Origin: Arthrobacter sp. AQ5-06
GTDB taxonomy: Bacteria; Actinomycetota; Actinomycetes; Actinomycetales; Micrococcaceae
NCBI RefSeq assembly: GCF_003287955.1
Contig: NZ_QMKP01000006.1
Location: forward strand, 62,001 to 126,000
DNA length: 64,000 nucleotides
Reading direction: 5' to 3'
The notes beneath the pieces are model-generated. The model did no database searches, had not been told where the DNA came from, and saw nothing but the letters and a program-made list of their open reading frames with translations. Below are positions 37,401 to 45,121 of the stretch, in pieces. A program made the position numbers and the translations under genes. The stretch's first letter is position 1. Every line of letters begins with the position of its first letter.

Positions 37401-38427
37401 GATGACGCGCCAGTCCCTGATCGGCAACCGGATTGAGCTCCATATCTCCGATCCTGCTGACTCCATCGACCGCCGTCTGGCTTCCACTCTCGGCGCTGGC
37501 CGGCCAGGGCGGGCCCTCACCTTGGACAAAACCATAGGACACTTCGCCCTCACTTCTTTGGAGAACGATCCCCACCCGGACGCCGCGGCAACCGAACTGG
37601 AGCGTCTGTGCCAGATTGTTGCCAGCGGCACCCCCGATTCTGCTTCCGCTGTCAGGGTGCTGCCGGCCGTGGTCGCCCGCCCCCCATTGGCAGCGGCCGC
37701 GTCCGCCGTCGGCTTGGGCATGGGCCAGGGCTTGGACTTGGGCTTGGGCCTGGGCCTGGGCCTGCGGGAGCATGACCTCGGAACTGAAGACCTGGACCTC
37801 TTCGGGGCAGACCCCGGGCTCCTCGCCTTCGGAGACCCTGAAACCGGCAGAACCAACCTGCTGAAAAACATCGCCTCTCAATTGATTGAAGCCCACGCTC
37901 CCGGGGACGTGATCTTTGCTGTTTTCGATCCCCGCCAGAGCCTGCGGAACTTCATTCCGGATGAATACCTCGGCGAGTACGCTTCCAACGCTCTCGTAGC
38001 CGCCCGCCTCGCTGAATTTGTTGCAGGCCAGATCCAGGAGCGGATGGGAGACGGCAGTAAACCCGCCCTCAACATTCCGCGGATTGTTCTCCTGGTAGAC
38101 GACTACGACATCCTTTCTGCAGCCGGAAACCAACCGTTGAGGGCGCTGGCCGCACACATCCCGGCGGGCAGCGACGCCGGCCTCCACGCCGTTGTGGCGA
38201 GCAGGATCAACGGGGCAGCCGTCGCGATTCACGACCCCTTCCTCAGCGCCATCAGGGCAGCCGGCGGGCCGGTGGCGCTGTTCTCCGGCGAGAGGTCAGA
38301 AGGCGTAATCGCCAACGGCGAACGACCCACCCATCTGCCAACCGGTCGCGCGCGGATTCTTCGTCCTGGCCGGCGACCGTTGGTTATGCAGACCTTCCTT
38401 CACCAAGACAAGGACGAATCAGCATGA
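34435..38427 (+). CDS. eccC: EccC-type FtsK/SpoIIIE ATPase, T7SS motor
   Basis: 1330 aa, a single-chain EccC. Two TM helices near the N-terminus (about residues 38-90), then the DUF/stalk region and three tandem ATPase domains. Domain 1 has a canonical Walker A GATGSGKSE (about residue 480) and Walker B YLFVCIDEFGELL. Domain 2 has GAPQSGRST (about 839) and domain 3 GDPETGRTN (about 1133), both with Arg in place of the Walker lysine, as usual in degenerate EccC modules that bind substrate signals. A Gly-Leu repeat (about residues 1094-1111) joins domains 2 and 3. ATGA overlap with the next gene. Confidence 0.95.
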   Translation: MTTRIIHRPARTTLPESPAPSATLDAPPQLPSGGGGMNMLALVPMLGAATSVTVMMLFRGSSLAGIGAIMMVVTVLASLALVFSQRGKSARQRGQKRRLYMDYLRRRHQEFEADERLARVSANRSHPPVGQLLEMVVEDPHRLWERRRTSPDFLLTRFGTGVVPQRTISVQDSGDAVERPDTFMLAEAEQLRHRFASNPHMPLTLPLANVSNISIIGDRETTLAACRSILTRVAASQSPEDVELAIVVADDLHEDWEWVKWLPHVLDRFHQPRQSANHQEMARLLGASMDGRIAAVASAARNFQRLPAEALPRLVIISDLPGENAGPLPGVPADMSLPDLAVTRIHLLTDQKQEPDSVDLRLFVDTGRVTLTNTSNGQTIVGQADEIHPAEAESIARALAPLRLSELSHEFGEHKASRSYAESLGLDGYTAEAIHKLWETPRGPDFLRVAIGMDEDSSPVYLDLKEPAKQGMGPHGICVGATGSGKSELLRTLVLSLLTTHSPEDLNMVLVDYKGGATFAPFADAPHVSGLVTNLVSDASLVDRIHASLSGEVVRRQELLKSGGDFAHIDDYRNARVRTPDDPALRLPLPYLFVCIDEFGELLTARSDFIDLLLSIGRIGRSIGIHLLLSSQKVESGMLRGLETYLAYRIALHTNSESESRTVIDVTDAYHLPSTPGHGILKVDTTVFRRFKASYVSGPLPLPAGEEESAPAAEAPPVAVFGLRRSRAVDQPTPAPPSPAPSSGSGQALDGPTILSALVGYASGTNPMTPPVWLPPLPLSVSLSQTGAALNLTSAGPRLEQPAYLSPAVGILDDPSHQWQGPWHLDLTARGGNLAVIGAPQSGRSTALRSVAAALALSHTVQDVNLYGIDLLGNSLAGLASLPHSAGMAGRGNREYLRRTVEEVHSLVNVRQDVFEAHRIDTVMAMRTARARGGLKELSCTDVFLFIDGFGALTSEFPEIEELVHDIMTRGSTFGVHVVVTVRTWSEIRMTRQSLIGNRIELHISDPADSIDRRLASTLGAGRPGRALTLDKTIGHFALTSLENDPHPDAAATELERLCQIVASGTPDSASAVRVLPAVVARPPLAAAASAVGLGMGQGLDLGLGLGLGLREHDLGTEDLDLFGADPGLLAFGDPETGRTNLLKNIASQLIEAHAPGDVIFAVFDPRQSLRNFIPDEYLGEYASNALVAARLAEFVAGQIQERMGDGSKPALNIPRIVLLVDDYDILSAAGNQPLRALAAHIPAGSDAGLHAVVASRINGAAVAIHDPFLSAIRAAGGPVALFSGERSEGVIANGERPTHLPTGRARILRPGRRPLVMQTFLHQDKDESA
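37713..37767 (+). repeat. In-frame GGCYTG hexamer repeat in eccC
   Basis: Imperfect hexamer repeats (GGCTTG/GGCCTG, with variants) encode an alternating Gly-Leu stretch between ATPase domains 2 and 3. Unit number could vary by slippage without changing the frame. Confidence 0.8.
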
Positions 38428-38801
38428 GCTACGACTTCCACCTCGTTGCCGCTACAGACCCCCGACAGGGAGACTTCGCCAAGGTGTGCACGCTCCTCGA
38501 GGATAGATGCAGCCTGGAACAGGCCGGCGACACCGGGCACCTCATCCTGACGCTCGGCGGCGAGCAGTTGGCTCTGATTTCCACGCCCAGCCCCATCGAA
38601 AATGACGAACTGCTCCGGGTCTTTGGGCAGGATGTAGCCCGCCAGCTTCGCGGAACCGCTTGGGTGTCCGAAGTGAACTGCCCCGAAGACAAAGACACCG
38701 CGGAAGCCGCCCGGACATTCCTCATGCTTGCGGTGGCTGAAACCCGCGGAGTTGTCATCGATCCGCAGTCCAATGAACTCCTGAATGCGCTGGATCAATG
38801 A
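38424..38801 (+). CDS. Unknown protein of the T7SS operon (125 aa)
   Basis: Not recognised. Mixed alpha/beta, acidic, no TM or signal peptide, so cytosolic. Begins SYDFHLVAATDPRQGDFAKV and has a strand-rich centre (HLILTLGGEQLALIS) and C-terminal helices. ATG overlaps the eccC stop (ATGA), and its own stop overlaps the next ATG (ATGA), so expression is tied to EccC. A substrate chaperone or EccC regulator is possible from context only. Confidence 0.75.
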   Translation: MSYDFHLVAATDPRQGDFAKVCTLLEDRCSLEQAGDTGHLILTLGGEQLALISTPSPIENDELLRVFGQDVARQLRGTAWVSEVNCPEDKDTAEAARTFLMLAVAETRGVVIDPQSNELLNALDQ

Positions 38802-39676
38802 ATCAGGGATCGCCATTACACCTCGTCCCTGCCCCCGCTGCCCGGCCCTGGAAGACCCGCGCCTTGGGGAGTGCTCTCGCGGCCGCTCCCCCGGGTGCAG
38901 CTCCGGCCGTGGTCATGCTCCGGGAAGCCCAGCCTAGCTACGGCTTGGTCGCGTTTCTCAAAGCCACCAGCCTGCCTTGGGTCAGGCCCACCGAGGATGG
39001 CCAAAACCTTGAGAATGCCCTGGCCGTTGAGCCCGCAGAAAGTGCACCCCTGGTCTCGGGCAGCGTAGCCGTGAGCGGAAGTGTCTTGCACCCAGCCAGC
39101 TACAGCACTCGAATCGGGGCATATACCGCGCAGATGCTGGAGCCGTTTCAGGTGCGTCCCTTGAGGGCGGGCGACACCGAGCCTCTCAGTTGGCCTTGGG
39201 ACATTGAGGTGAATAGCCGCTGGTTCCAGTCGCATATGCCGTGGGCCGGCCTGGTCTTCTCAGGCGCCAATGTCACGGGCCTGTTGGCCGCGGTGCGGAC
39301 GGACGCCGGTGTGGTGGAGTCCTTCGACGCCCTGATCACCACCGGGGCTCCCATCACCGAGAGTGTGCGTTCCAGAGCGACGACGCAGGCCACAGCCCTG
39401 AACTCGGTGGACTTCAGCCTGGAGTACCATTTCGGCGCCGATGCGTGCGGGGTCTATTCAGGCGCCGACAGGTTCCGGGTACCGTTGGCCACCCTGCTGG
39501 GACCGGCTCTCGTGAAAGACGTCGATTTCAGTCGGCACGACGTGGCAGGCGTGGACCTCGACATGTTGGGGTTGACGCCGTTCCAGCATCTGGCCCTGAC
39601 GTTCCCGCTGGTCCATACCTGGGACGGCGGCCGTGGACTGGCTCTCCGCCAAACAGCGGTCGCGGAACGTTCCTAA
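38798..39676 (+). CDS. Unknown protein of the T7SS operon (292 aa)
   Basis: Not recognised. The Pro/Ala-rich N-terminus (about 40 residues) is followed by a beta-rich body with many Trp, Phe and Ser residues (WPWDIEVNSRWFQSH, LEYHFGADACGVYSGAD). No TM helix or clear signal peptide. Coupled to the preceding gene by ATGA, and its stop codon overlaps by 4 nt the stop of the convergent MinD-like gene. Some actinobacterial T7SS loci carry uncharacterised proteins of similar size here; it could be a functional substitute for a missing core subunit, which is untested. Confidence 0.7.
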   Translation: MNQGSPLHLVPAPAARPWKTRALGSALAAAPPGAAPAVVMLREAQPSYGLVAFLKATSLPWVRPTEDGQNLENALAVEPAESAPLVSGSVAVSGSVLHPASYSTRIGAYTAQMLEPFQVRPLRAGDTEPLSWPWDIEVNSRWFQSHMPWAGLVFSGANVTGLLAAVRTDAGVVESFDALITTGAPITESVRSRATTQATALNSVDFSLEYHFGADACGVYSGADRFRVPLATLLGPALVKDVDFSRHDVAGVDLDMLGLTPFQHLALTFPLVHTWDGGRGLALRQTAVAERS

Positions 39677-41016
39677 ACGTAGCCGTCGACGATCGCAGCC
39701 GCGATCTCCTTGTAGGCTCGGCGGGTGTTGCCTGAGAGCTTTTCGAGGGAGATCCTGTCCCCATCAGCCACGCCGCGGTCATGCGGGACCGTGATCAGTT
39801 TGCGGCAATAGCCGGCGAGATGCTCTTCGATGGCGCGCTTGTCAACGCGGTTGGACACCTGGTCCTTGTCAGTGACCACCACGATCGCGTTGCGGGCGAG
39901 ATTCTCATAGCCGTGTCCGGCCAGCCACTGCAAGGTGTTACGGGCCCGCTTCGCGCCGCTGACGGCGTAGCCGGAAGCTATGACCAGGTTGGTGGCCCGA
40001 GGCAGTACACCGGCCATGGCTGGGTGCGAAACCCCAGTTCCGCAGTCCGTCAGGGTCACTGAATAGTACTGCGAGACAAGGTGATGAATCTTGGAGTATT
40101 CGGCTGCCGTCAAGGCGTCGGACAGGGCCGGGTCCTGCTCACCCGCCACCAGGTGCAGCCGATTGGCGTGATGCATGTAGTCCGTCAACGCGGTCAGGGA
40201 ATTGATGCCGGCTATATCCCTCACCATGTCCGTCACCGTGCGGGGTTTGACCTTCTGATAAAGCATCTCCCCCAACGCGCGTTCGGCCAGATCACCGCTG
40301 TCCGGGTTGGCGTCAATCGCGCAGGGGTGGTCACCCCTGTACTCGGCAAGGATCATCCCCACACCAACAGTGGTGGAGGTCTTGCCGATGCCGCCTTTGA
40401 GGCTCAGCACGGCGGTGTTAAAGCTCCCCGAAAGAGGCCGGGCAATCCTTCGCTCCAGCTCGGCCTCATCCTGGTCTTTCGCGCTGGGACCCAGGTTCAG
40501 GTAGCCACCCGTGGCCGAGTACAAGGCTCCCCTGACACCGGTGGTCGGCCGAGAACGGTCCGGCCTGACGAATTGCGTTTCAATCTGAGGCGTTCCGTAC
40601 GGTGAAGGTTCTTTCTCGGGTGCCTTCACCGTCGTGCTGCCGTGCGTGGCAACCTGTGGCATCTGCGGGAATGCTTCCCGCGCGGGAGGCGGCGTGGGTG
40701 AGCTGTCTGGAACCGGGCCATTGTCTGCCGATCCAGGCGGTGCGTCAGCGCCGGTCTGCTCGGGAATGGGAGCCTCGGAGGCCCCTGCGACGGGTTCCGC
40801 GGTGCCGTCAGCGAGGACCTGGAAATGGCCCTCCTGACCGTTGGAGTGGTCTACAGCATGTGCCAGGGCCGGTGCACCTGAGCTTCGCGCATACTCGGCA
40901 AGGACGGCAATCGCTGCTGAATATGGGTCCATCCCGGCGGGTGGAGCAATCCGCTCCCCCCCGACAGTAACTTCGCCGTCGGCGAACACCTCGACGCGTG
41001 TGGCCCCCACATCCAT
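39673..41016 (-). CDS. MinD/ParA-like ATPase of the T7SS locus
   Basis: 447 aa. The N-terminal ~70 residues form a small beta-rich domain (MDVGATRVEVFADGEVTVGG). A Pro-rich, acidic linker runs to about residue 170, then an intact MinD-like ATPase domain with Walker A SLKGGIGKTSTT (about 204-211), AIDANPDSGDLAERALG, and LTDCGTGVSHPAM. Comparable to EspI-like regulators of ESX-1. ATG 41016 is preferred because GAGGAG lies 7 nt upstream; a TTG at 41031 would put that site inside the gene. Tail-to-tail with the rightward operon and 69 bp after comEC. Confidence 0.85.
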   Translation of the reverse strand: MDVGATRVEVFADGEVTVGGERIAPPAGMDPYSAAIAVLAEYARSSGAPALAHAVDHSNGQEGHFQVLADGTAEPVAGASEAPIPEQTGADAPPGSADNGPVPDSSPTPPPAREAFPQMPQVATHGSTTVKAPEKEPSPYGTPQIETQFVRPDRSRPTTGVRGALYSATGGYLNLGPSAKDQDEAELERRIARPLSGSFNTAVLSLKGGIGKTSTTVGVGMILAEYRGDHPCAIDANPDSGDLAERALGEMLYQKVKPRTVTDMVRDIAGINSLTALTDYMHHANRLHLVAGEQDPALSDALTAAEYSKIHHLVSQYYSVTLTDCGTGVSHPAMAGVLPRATNLVIASGYAVSGAKRARNTLQWLAGHGYENLARNAIVVVTDKDQVSNRVDKRAIEEHLAGYCRKLITVPHDRGVADGDRISLEKLSGNTRRAYKEIAAAIVDGYV

Positions 41017-41085
41017 CACTACACTCCTCAAAGTACTGCGTGCGCAAAACTGCGCCGCCTCAGCGATACTAGCCCGTTCGTCTCG

Positions 41086-43092
41086 CTAGGTCATGTCACG
41101 CGGACTGGATAGCGTGGACCGCCCGTCTCGATGGTCGCTCCGAGACGCATTTCTGGAACTGCGGGGCGGCGTTGGTGTAGTGGAAAGTGTCCTCGTTCGC
41201 CTGCGCAGCCTCGGCCCGGGTGTCGCCCTGGCACGAAGACTTCTGGACCCCCGCCGACCCGGAGTGGACCGCAGGTGCCGTTCCGCGAGGCCCAGCATCG
41301 ATTCCGTCCGGGCGTGCAGTGCCAAGACCGACCCGAACGCCTGACGTGGCCGAACGGCCAGCCAAGCAGTACCAAGGGTCAGCACGGATAGCAGCACCAT
41401 GGTCAGAAGACCGAAAGGACCCTCGGGCCAAGGCAGCGAAGCCCCGGGCAGCCCGGCCGTGATCCGCGCGGTCCCTGCTATGCCGGCGCTGAAAGTCCCG
41501 GCCACGGCAATCAGGACGGTGGCCAACCAGGGCACGGAGACCACTAGCGGGACAGCGGCCGTTCCCAGCAACGTCACCGGTGCCACCAGCGGGGCTGCCA
41601 TCAGGTTCGCGAGCAGCGAGTACGTCGAGAACTGGGGCTGCAGCAGCACAATCACCGGGCCACACAGGAGCTGAGCGGAGAGCGGGACGGCCCAGGCCGC
41701 GGCCGCCCAGCGTGGAATCACCGCGGGGGTCCAGTCAATCATCCGTCTGCCCAGGACGATGATGCCCAGAGTCGCGAGTACGGACAACAGGAACCCAAAG
41801 CTCGTGCCCAGTCCGGGATCGATCAGCAGCAGGCCCATCACGGCGAGACAGAGGAAACTGAGGCCGCGGCCCGTCCGGCCCGCTGCCAGCGATGCGACTG
41901 CGATTGAACCCATCAGCGCAGCGCGCAGGACACTGGCGTCCGGGCCCACGAGCACCACAAACATTCCCAGGCCGGTCAACGCCAATCCTGCTGCAGGGAG
42001 CCGGGCCAGCCGAAGACTCCGCGCTGCAAGCAGCAGCGCGCCCAACACCAGGCTGCAGTTGGCCCCGCTGACCGCGGTCAGGTGGGTCATCCCCACCGTT
42101 TTCATCGCCGCATTGAGTCCTTCGTCCAGGGCGCTGGTATCTCCGGTGACCATACCCGGCAGAAGGCCGGCCGGATCGGCGGCAAGGAAGGACGCAGCGG
42201 AAACGTACCGGCCGCGCAGGTCCTTCGCTACGAGCTGCCAGCCCGGGGCGTCGGCATCATCGACTCCGGCGCCGCTGCCGGTCCCGGAGCCGGCACGGGG
42301 TGGCAAGGAGGCCACCAGGACAGCGGCTTCCTGCTGGCCTGCGTCCGGTGGCTTCAGCTTGCCGGCGGTCCGGACCACCTGGCCAGGCACCAGGTCTCCC
42401 CAGCCCATGCCGCCCATGACCACCACCGGAGCACGGGTACGGATGACCCGACCGCCGACGGTGACCTCCTCCGTCTGCGCCGTTACCGACCACCGCTCGG
42501 CCGGCCCCGCGCTTCCCGGGACGGTCATGGCACGCGGGGATCCGGTGACTTCCAAGATGGCCACCACGGAGTTTCCGGCGGCGACAGCTTCGGCAAGCGG
42601 CCCATCGTGGCGTTGCGACGAGGAGACGGCCGAATGGGCAGCGGCGGCCGCAGCGAGCACCAAGGCAACCGCGGTGGTCGTAAGAAAGCTCCGCCGGCCT
42701 GACACTGGCCCCCTTCCGCGGGCGGCCCCGGTAAACAGGAACGCAGCGAGCAGCACCAAACCGCAGCACAGCCCTACCAGCGCCACAGGGGTAAGCCAAA
42801 CGCCGGCTATGGCAGCACTCCAGACGAGGCAGGCGGGCAGCGCCAGCCTGACGTCGGTACGCCGGCGCGGCGCATCCGTCGGTGGGTGCGCTGGCTCCTG
42901 GCCCCGGAGCTTCGCCCCGACGCGTATACCCAGCCTGCGGACCTTCAGCCCTCCGGCTTTGACCCCGGCGGCCTTTAGCCCTCCGGACTGGACCCCGGCG
43001 GGTGTGGCCACGGGAACTACGAGGGCTGCGGGAGCCCCCTGGCCCTGTACGGCTGAGTCAACAAAGCGGCTCCACGGACTGCGCCCGGCCAT
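41086..43092 (-). CDS. comEC: ComEC/Rec2-related DNA-uptake channel, abnormal C-terminus
   Basis: 668 aa as read. After a variable N-terminus and hydrophobic helices (about residues 80-155), a DUF4131/OB-like region is followed by the Competence domain: MTHLTAVSGANCSLVLGALLL, then many TM helices to about residue 585. No metallo-beta-lactamase domain follows. The last ~80 residues, from RSTPGRRGSRSLRARATPG on, are a low-complexity Arg/Ser/Pro string that looks like out-of-frame reading, so the native 3' end is probably lost at the island junction. Starts 1 nt after the comEA stop. Function in DNA uptake is doubtful in this form. Confidence 0.85.
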   Translation of the reverse strand: MAGRSPWSRFVDSAVQGQGAPAALVVPVATPAGVQSGGLKAAGVKAGGLKVRRLGIRVGAKLRGQEPAHPPTDAPRRRTDVRLALPACLVWSAAIAGVWLTPVALVGLCCGLVLLAAFLFTGAARGRGPVSGRRSFLTTTAVALVLAAAAAAHSAVSSSQRHDGPLAEAVAAGNSVVAILEVTGSPRAMTVPGSAGPAERWSVTAQTEEVTVGGRVIRTRAPVVVMGGMGWGDLVPGQVVRTAGKLKPPDAGQQEAAVLVASLPPRAGSGTGSGAGVDDADAPGWQLVAKDLRGRYVSAASFLAADPAGLLPGMVTGDTSALDEGLNAAMKTVGMTHLTAVSGANCSLVLGALLLAARSLRLARLPAAGLALTGLGMFVVLVGPDASVLRAALMGSIAVASLAAGRTGRGLSFLCLAVMGLLLIDPGLGTSFGFLLSVLATLGIIVLGRRMIDWTPAVIPRWAAAAWAVPLSAQLLCGPVIVLLQPQFSTYSLLANLMAAPLVAPVTLLGTAAVPLVVSVPWLATVLIAVAGTFSAGIAGTARITAGLPGASLPWPEGPFGLLTMVLLSVLTLGTAWLAVRPRQAFGSVLALHARTESMLGLAERHLRSTPGRRGSRSLRARATPGPRLRRRTRTLSTTPTPPRSSRNASRSDHRDGRSTLSSPRDMT
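41096..41260 (-). pseudogene. Remnant resembling a DNA/RNA non-specific endonuclease (NUC1)
   Basis: In a different frame from comEC, over its 3' tail, the sequence reads GDTRAEAAQANEDTFHYTN followed by AAPQFQK and then degrades to a stop. The DTFHYTNAAPQ string is typical of Endonuclease_NS proteins just after their catalytic region. The DRGH catalytic motif is absent. This suggests that a nuclease gene fragment was joined to the truncated 3' end of comEC when the island inserted. Confidence 0.5.
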
Positions 43093-43093
43093 C

Positions 43094-43981
43094 TCAGATG
43101 CCTACCAAGGGAAGGAGTGTTTCGAGCATCTTCGGACCCACGCCGTCCACTGCGTCGAGCTCCTCGACCGATTTGAAGGGGCCGTGTTCCTTGCGCCAGT
43201 CCACGATCCGCTGCGCCAGCACCGGTCCAACCTTCGGCAGGGCGTCGAGTTCTTCGACGCCTGCTGTGTTGAGGTTGACCTTTCCTCCTGCTGACGTGGT
43301 CCCGCCGCCGCCAGTCCCCTCCCCCGCTTCCCCGGGTGAGGCGGACGAACCGGCGGGGATTTCTTCGCCGGCCTGGGGAACGTAGAGCTTTTGTCCGTCC
43401 GTCAGCACGGCAGCAAGATTGAGGCGGTTCAGGTCGGCGGAGGGTGTGCCGCCGCCAGCCGCGGCGACTGCCTGGTGAACCCGGCTGCCAGCGGGCAACT
43501 GCACAACCCCGGGCACGGCGACGGCCCCTGCCACATGGATGATGACTGTGCCGGCCTGCGGAGTTTCCGATGGCAGTTCAGGCGGCCCGGCCCCGTGGGG
43601 CTCCTCTTCTTGGGTTCCTTCCCCCGCGGGCAGGCTGCCCTGGGCGGAGATGTCACTCAGCGGCATGACTTCGGGCTGACCGGCGGCTACCTGTGACCAG
43701 AACCAGGCTCCGCCCAGCACCGCGAGTGCGGCGATGAGCAGGGCGACCCGCAGGCCCATCCGCCATCTCAGGGCCGGTCCCGTCTTATCTGTACCGGGAG
43801 GGGACTCATCAGCAGCCCCCGAAGCGGCGTCGTCACCGGGAACGCGCGAACCGTCGTCGTACTCAAAGACCTTTTCGCCGCCGGACAGCAGAAGCCCCGG
43901 GCCGGCGCCCAGCGTGGACTGTAGCCGGTCCCGGGCATGCCGGGCCCCCTGGCGTGCTGCTCCAGAGTCCCGGCGTGACAT
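43094..43981 (-). CDS. comEA: Competence protein ComEA (SLBB plus helix-hairpin-helix)
   Basis: 295 aa membrane-anchored DNA receptor for uptake. Cytosolic N-terminus of about 75 residues, one TM helix (MGLRVALLIAALAVLGGAWFW), an acidic linker, an SLBB domain (VIIHVAGAVAVPGVVQLPAG), and a C-terminal pair of helix-hairpin-helix motifs: VNLNTAGVEELDALPKVGP and DAVDGVGPKMLETLLPLVGI. One nt separates it from comEC. The order comEA-comEC is as in relatives, but holA is no longer next. Confidence 0.93.
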   Translation of the reverse strand: MSRRDSGAARQGARHARDRLQSTLGAGPGLLLSGGEKVFEYDDGSRVPGDDAASGAADESPPGTDKTGPALRWRMGLRVALLIAALAVLGGAWFWSQVAAGQPEVMPLSDISAQGSLPAGEGTQEEEPHGAGPPELPSETPQAGTVIIHVAGAVAVPGVVQLPAGSRVHQAVAAAGGGTPSADLNRLNLAAVLTDGQKLYVPQAGEEIPAGSSASPGEAGEGTGGGGTTSAGGKVNLNTAGVEELDALPKVGPVLAQRIVDWRKEHGPFKSVEELDAVDGVGPKMLETLLPLVGI

Positions 43982-44044
43982 GCACCCAACGCTAGGGAAG
44001 CATGGCCGCCGGTGACAGTCCCGGCTACACCTATGTGGAAACCG

Positions 44045-45064
44045 CTATGTGGAAACTGCGGGGAGCTCCGGCTCCGGGCTCCGCACAGTTGGGCTGGTCT
44101 CCCCCACGATCACCGCGAGCACGCCAAGTCCGGCGTGGGCTGCCAGGACGGCGGGCAGGGAGCTGATCTGGGCTGGCGGACAGCCTGGCAGGGCCGTGGA
44201 CAGCCTGGCCGCCAAAGCTTCTGCCTCGGCCGGATTCCCGAAGTGGTGGACGGCGAGGCGGGCCTGGCCGCGAGGGCGCGACGCGGCGTCCGCGGCGGCA
44301 ATCTCTTCGAGCCTGGCCACAGCTTTTGCCGCTGATCTGACCTTCTCCAGCGGAACGATCTTTCCGTCGTCGACCGCCAGGATGGGTTTGATGGCGAACA
44401 TCGTCCCCAGCAGCGACGCGGCCGCGCCGATCCGCCCGCCCCGGCGGAGCTGCTCAAGGCTGGGCACGTAGAAATAGACCTTGGTTCGCGCGAACTGCTC
44501 CGTCGCCGCGGCGACTACTGCTGAGGCGTCGCTCCCTGCCGCGGCTGCTACTACCGCGTTCTGCACACCCATGCCGAGCGCCATGCCCACAGTGCCGGAG
44601 TCGAGGACTTCCACGGGGATGGCCACCCGGCTGGCCGCCAGCCGGGCCGCATCCGCCGTCCCGGACAAGCCGCCGGAAATGTGGATGGAGACCACGCCTT
44701 CGTAGCCGCGGCGTTCGGCGGCCAGGAAGGCCTGTTCAAACTGTCCGGGTGACGGCCGGGATGTCTTGACCGACGTGCCACTGGCGAGTGCCAGCGCAAT
44801 GGTTTCGGTGATGTCGTCTTCGCCCTCGCCGTAGATTTCCGTGCCCACCATAACAGGCATCGGGATGACAGTCAGGCGTCCGTCACCGGTACAAGAACGC
44901 ACCCAGTCGGCCGGCAGTGCGGAGGCAGAATCGGTCACCACTGCGGTACGGACGACGACGGCGGGCCGGGTGGAGGGTGCCGGCGCGCCGGGGCGCGGTG
45001 CGGGACGGAGGGCTGCCAGACGCTCCCGGAGCCAGAGCCACGCAGCGGCGTCACGGTCGGGCAA
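44045..45064 (-). CDS. DegV family fatty-acid-binding protein
   Basis: 339 aa. DegV proteins bind a fatty acid and serve as FakB-type carriers for fatty acid kinase. Seen: TAVVTDSASALP at the domain start, TSRPSPGQFEQAF, IHISGGLSGT, LDSGTVGMALGMGV and the C-terminal IKPILAVDDGKIVPLEKVR. A ~50-residue N-terminal extension contains WLWLRERLAALRP. TTG 45064 is chosen because a perfect AGGAGG (45070-45075) lies 5 nt upstream; an in-frame ATG at 45118 lacks such a site and lies 3 nt from the leuS stop. Partner FakA is not in the window. Confidence 0.9.
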   Translation of the reverse strand: MPDRDAAAWLWLRERLAALRPAPRPGAPAPSTRPAVVVRTAVVTDSASALPADWVRSCTGDGRLTVIPMPVMVGTEIYGEGEDDITETIALALASGTSVKTSRPSPGQFEQAFLAAERRGYEGVVSIHISGGLSGTADAARLAASRVAIPVEVLDSGTVGMALGMGVQNAVVAAAAGSDASAVVAAATEQFARTKVYFYVPSLEQLRRGGRIGAAASLLGTMFAIKPILAVDDGKIVPLEKVRSAAKAVARLEEIAAADAASRPRGQARLAVHHFGNPAEAEALAARLSTALPGCPPAQISSLPAVLAAHAGLGVLAVIVGETSPTVRSPEPELPAVST

Positions 45065-45121
45065 GAGGGCCTCCTGGTTTAGGGCCGGCCGCCGGTGGGG
45101 CCCGGCGGCCGGTGCCACGGA

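Larger units (their letters stand above)
26919..41085. mobile_element. Accessory island carrying a type VII secretion locus, inserted at comEC
   Basis: About 14 kb separating holA from comEC, genes that are adjacent in related Actinobacteria. Bounded on the left by a truncated, divergent comEC allele and on the right by a comEC gene with an abnormal 3' end. Contains the T7SS operons, a toxin-immunity pair and decayed fragments at its left end. No integrase, transposase, tRNA or perfect att repeat was found. Integration by homologous recombination at comEC is the simplest explanation, but is inferred. Confidence 0.7.

Noticed and set aside
26467..42068. The two comEC segments as attachment (att) direct repeats
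   Set aside because: They are about 450 bp long and only about 87-88% identical, and no integrase gene is present; homologous exchange fits better than site-specific integration.
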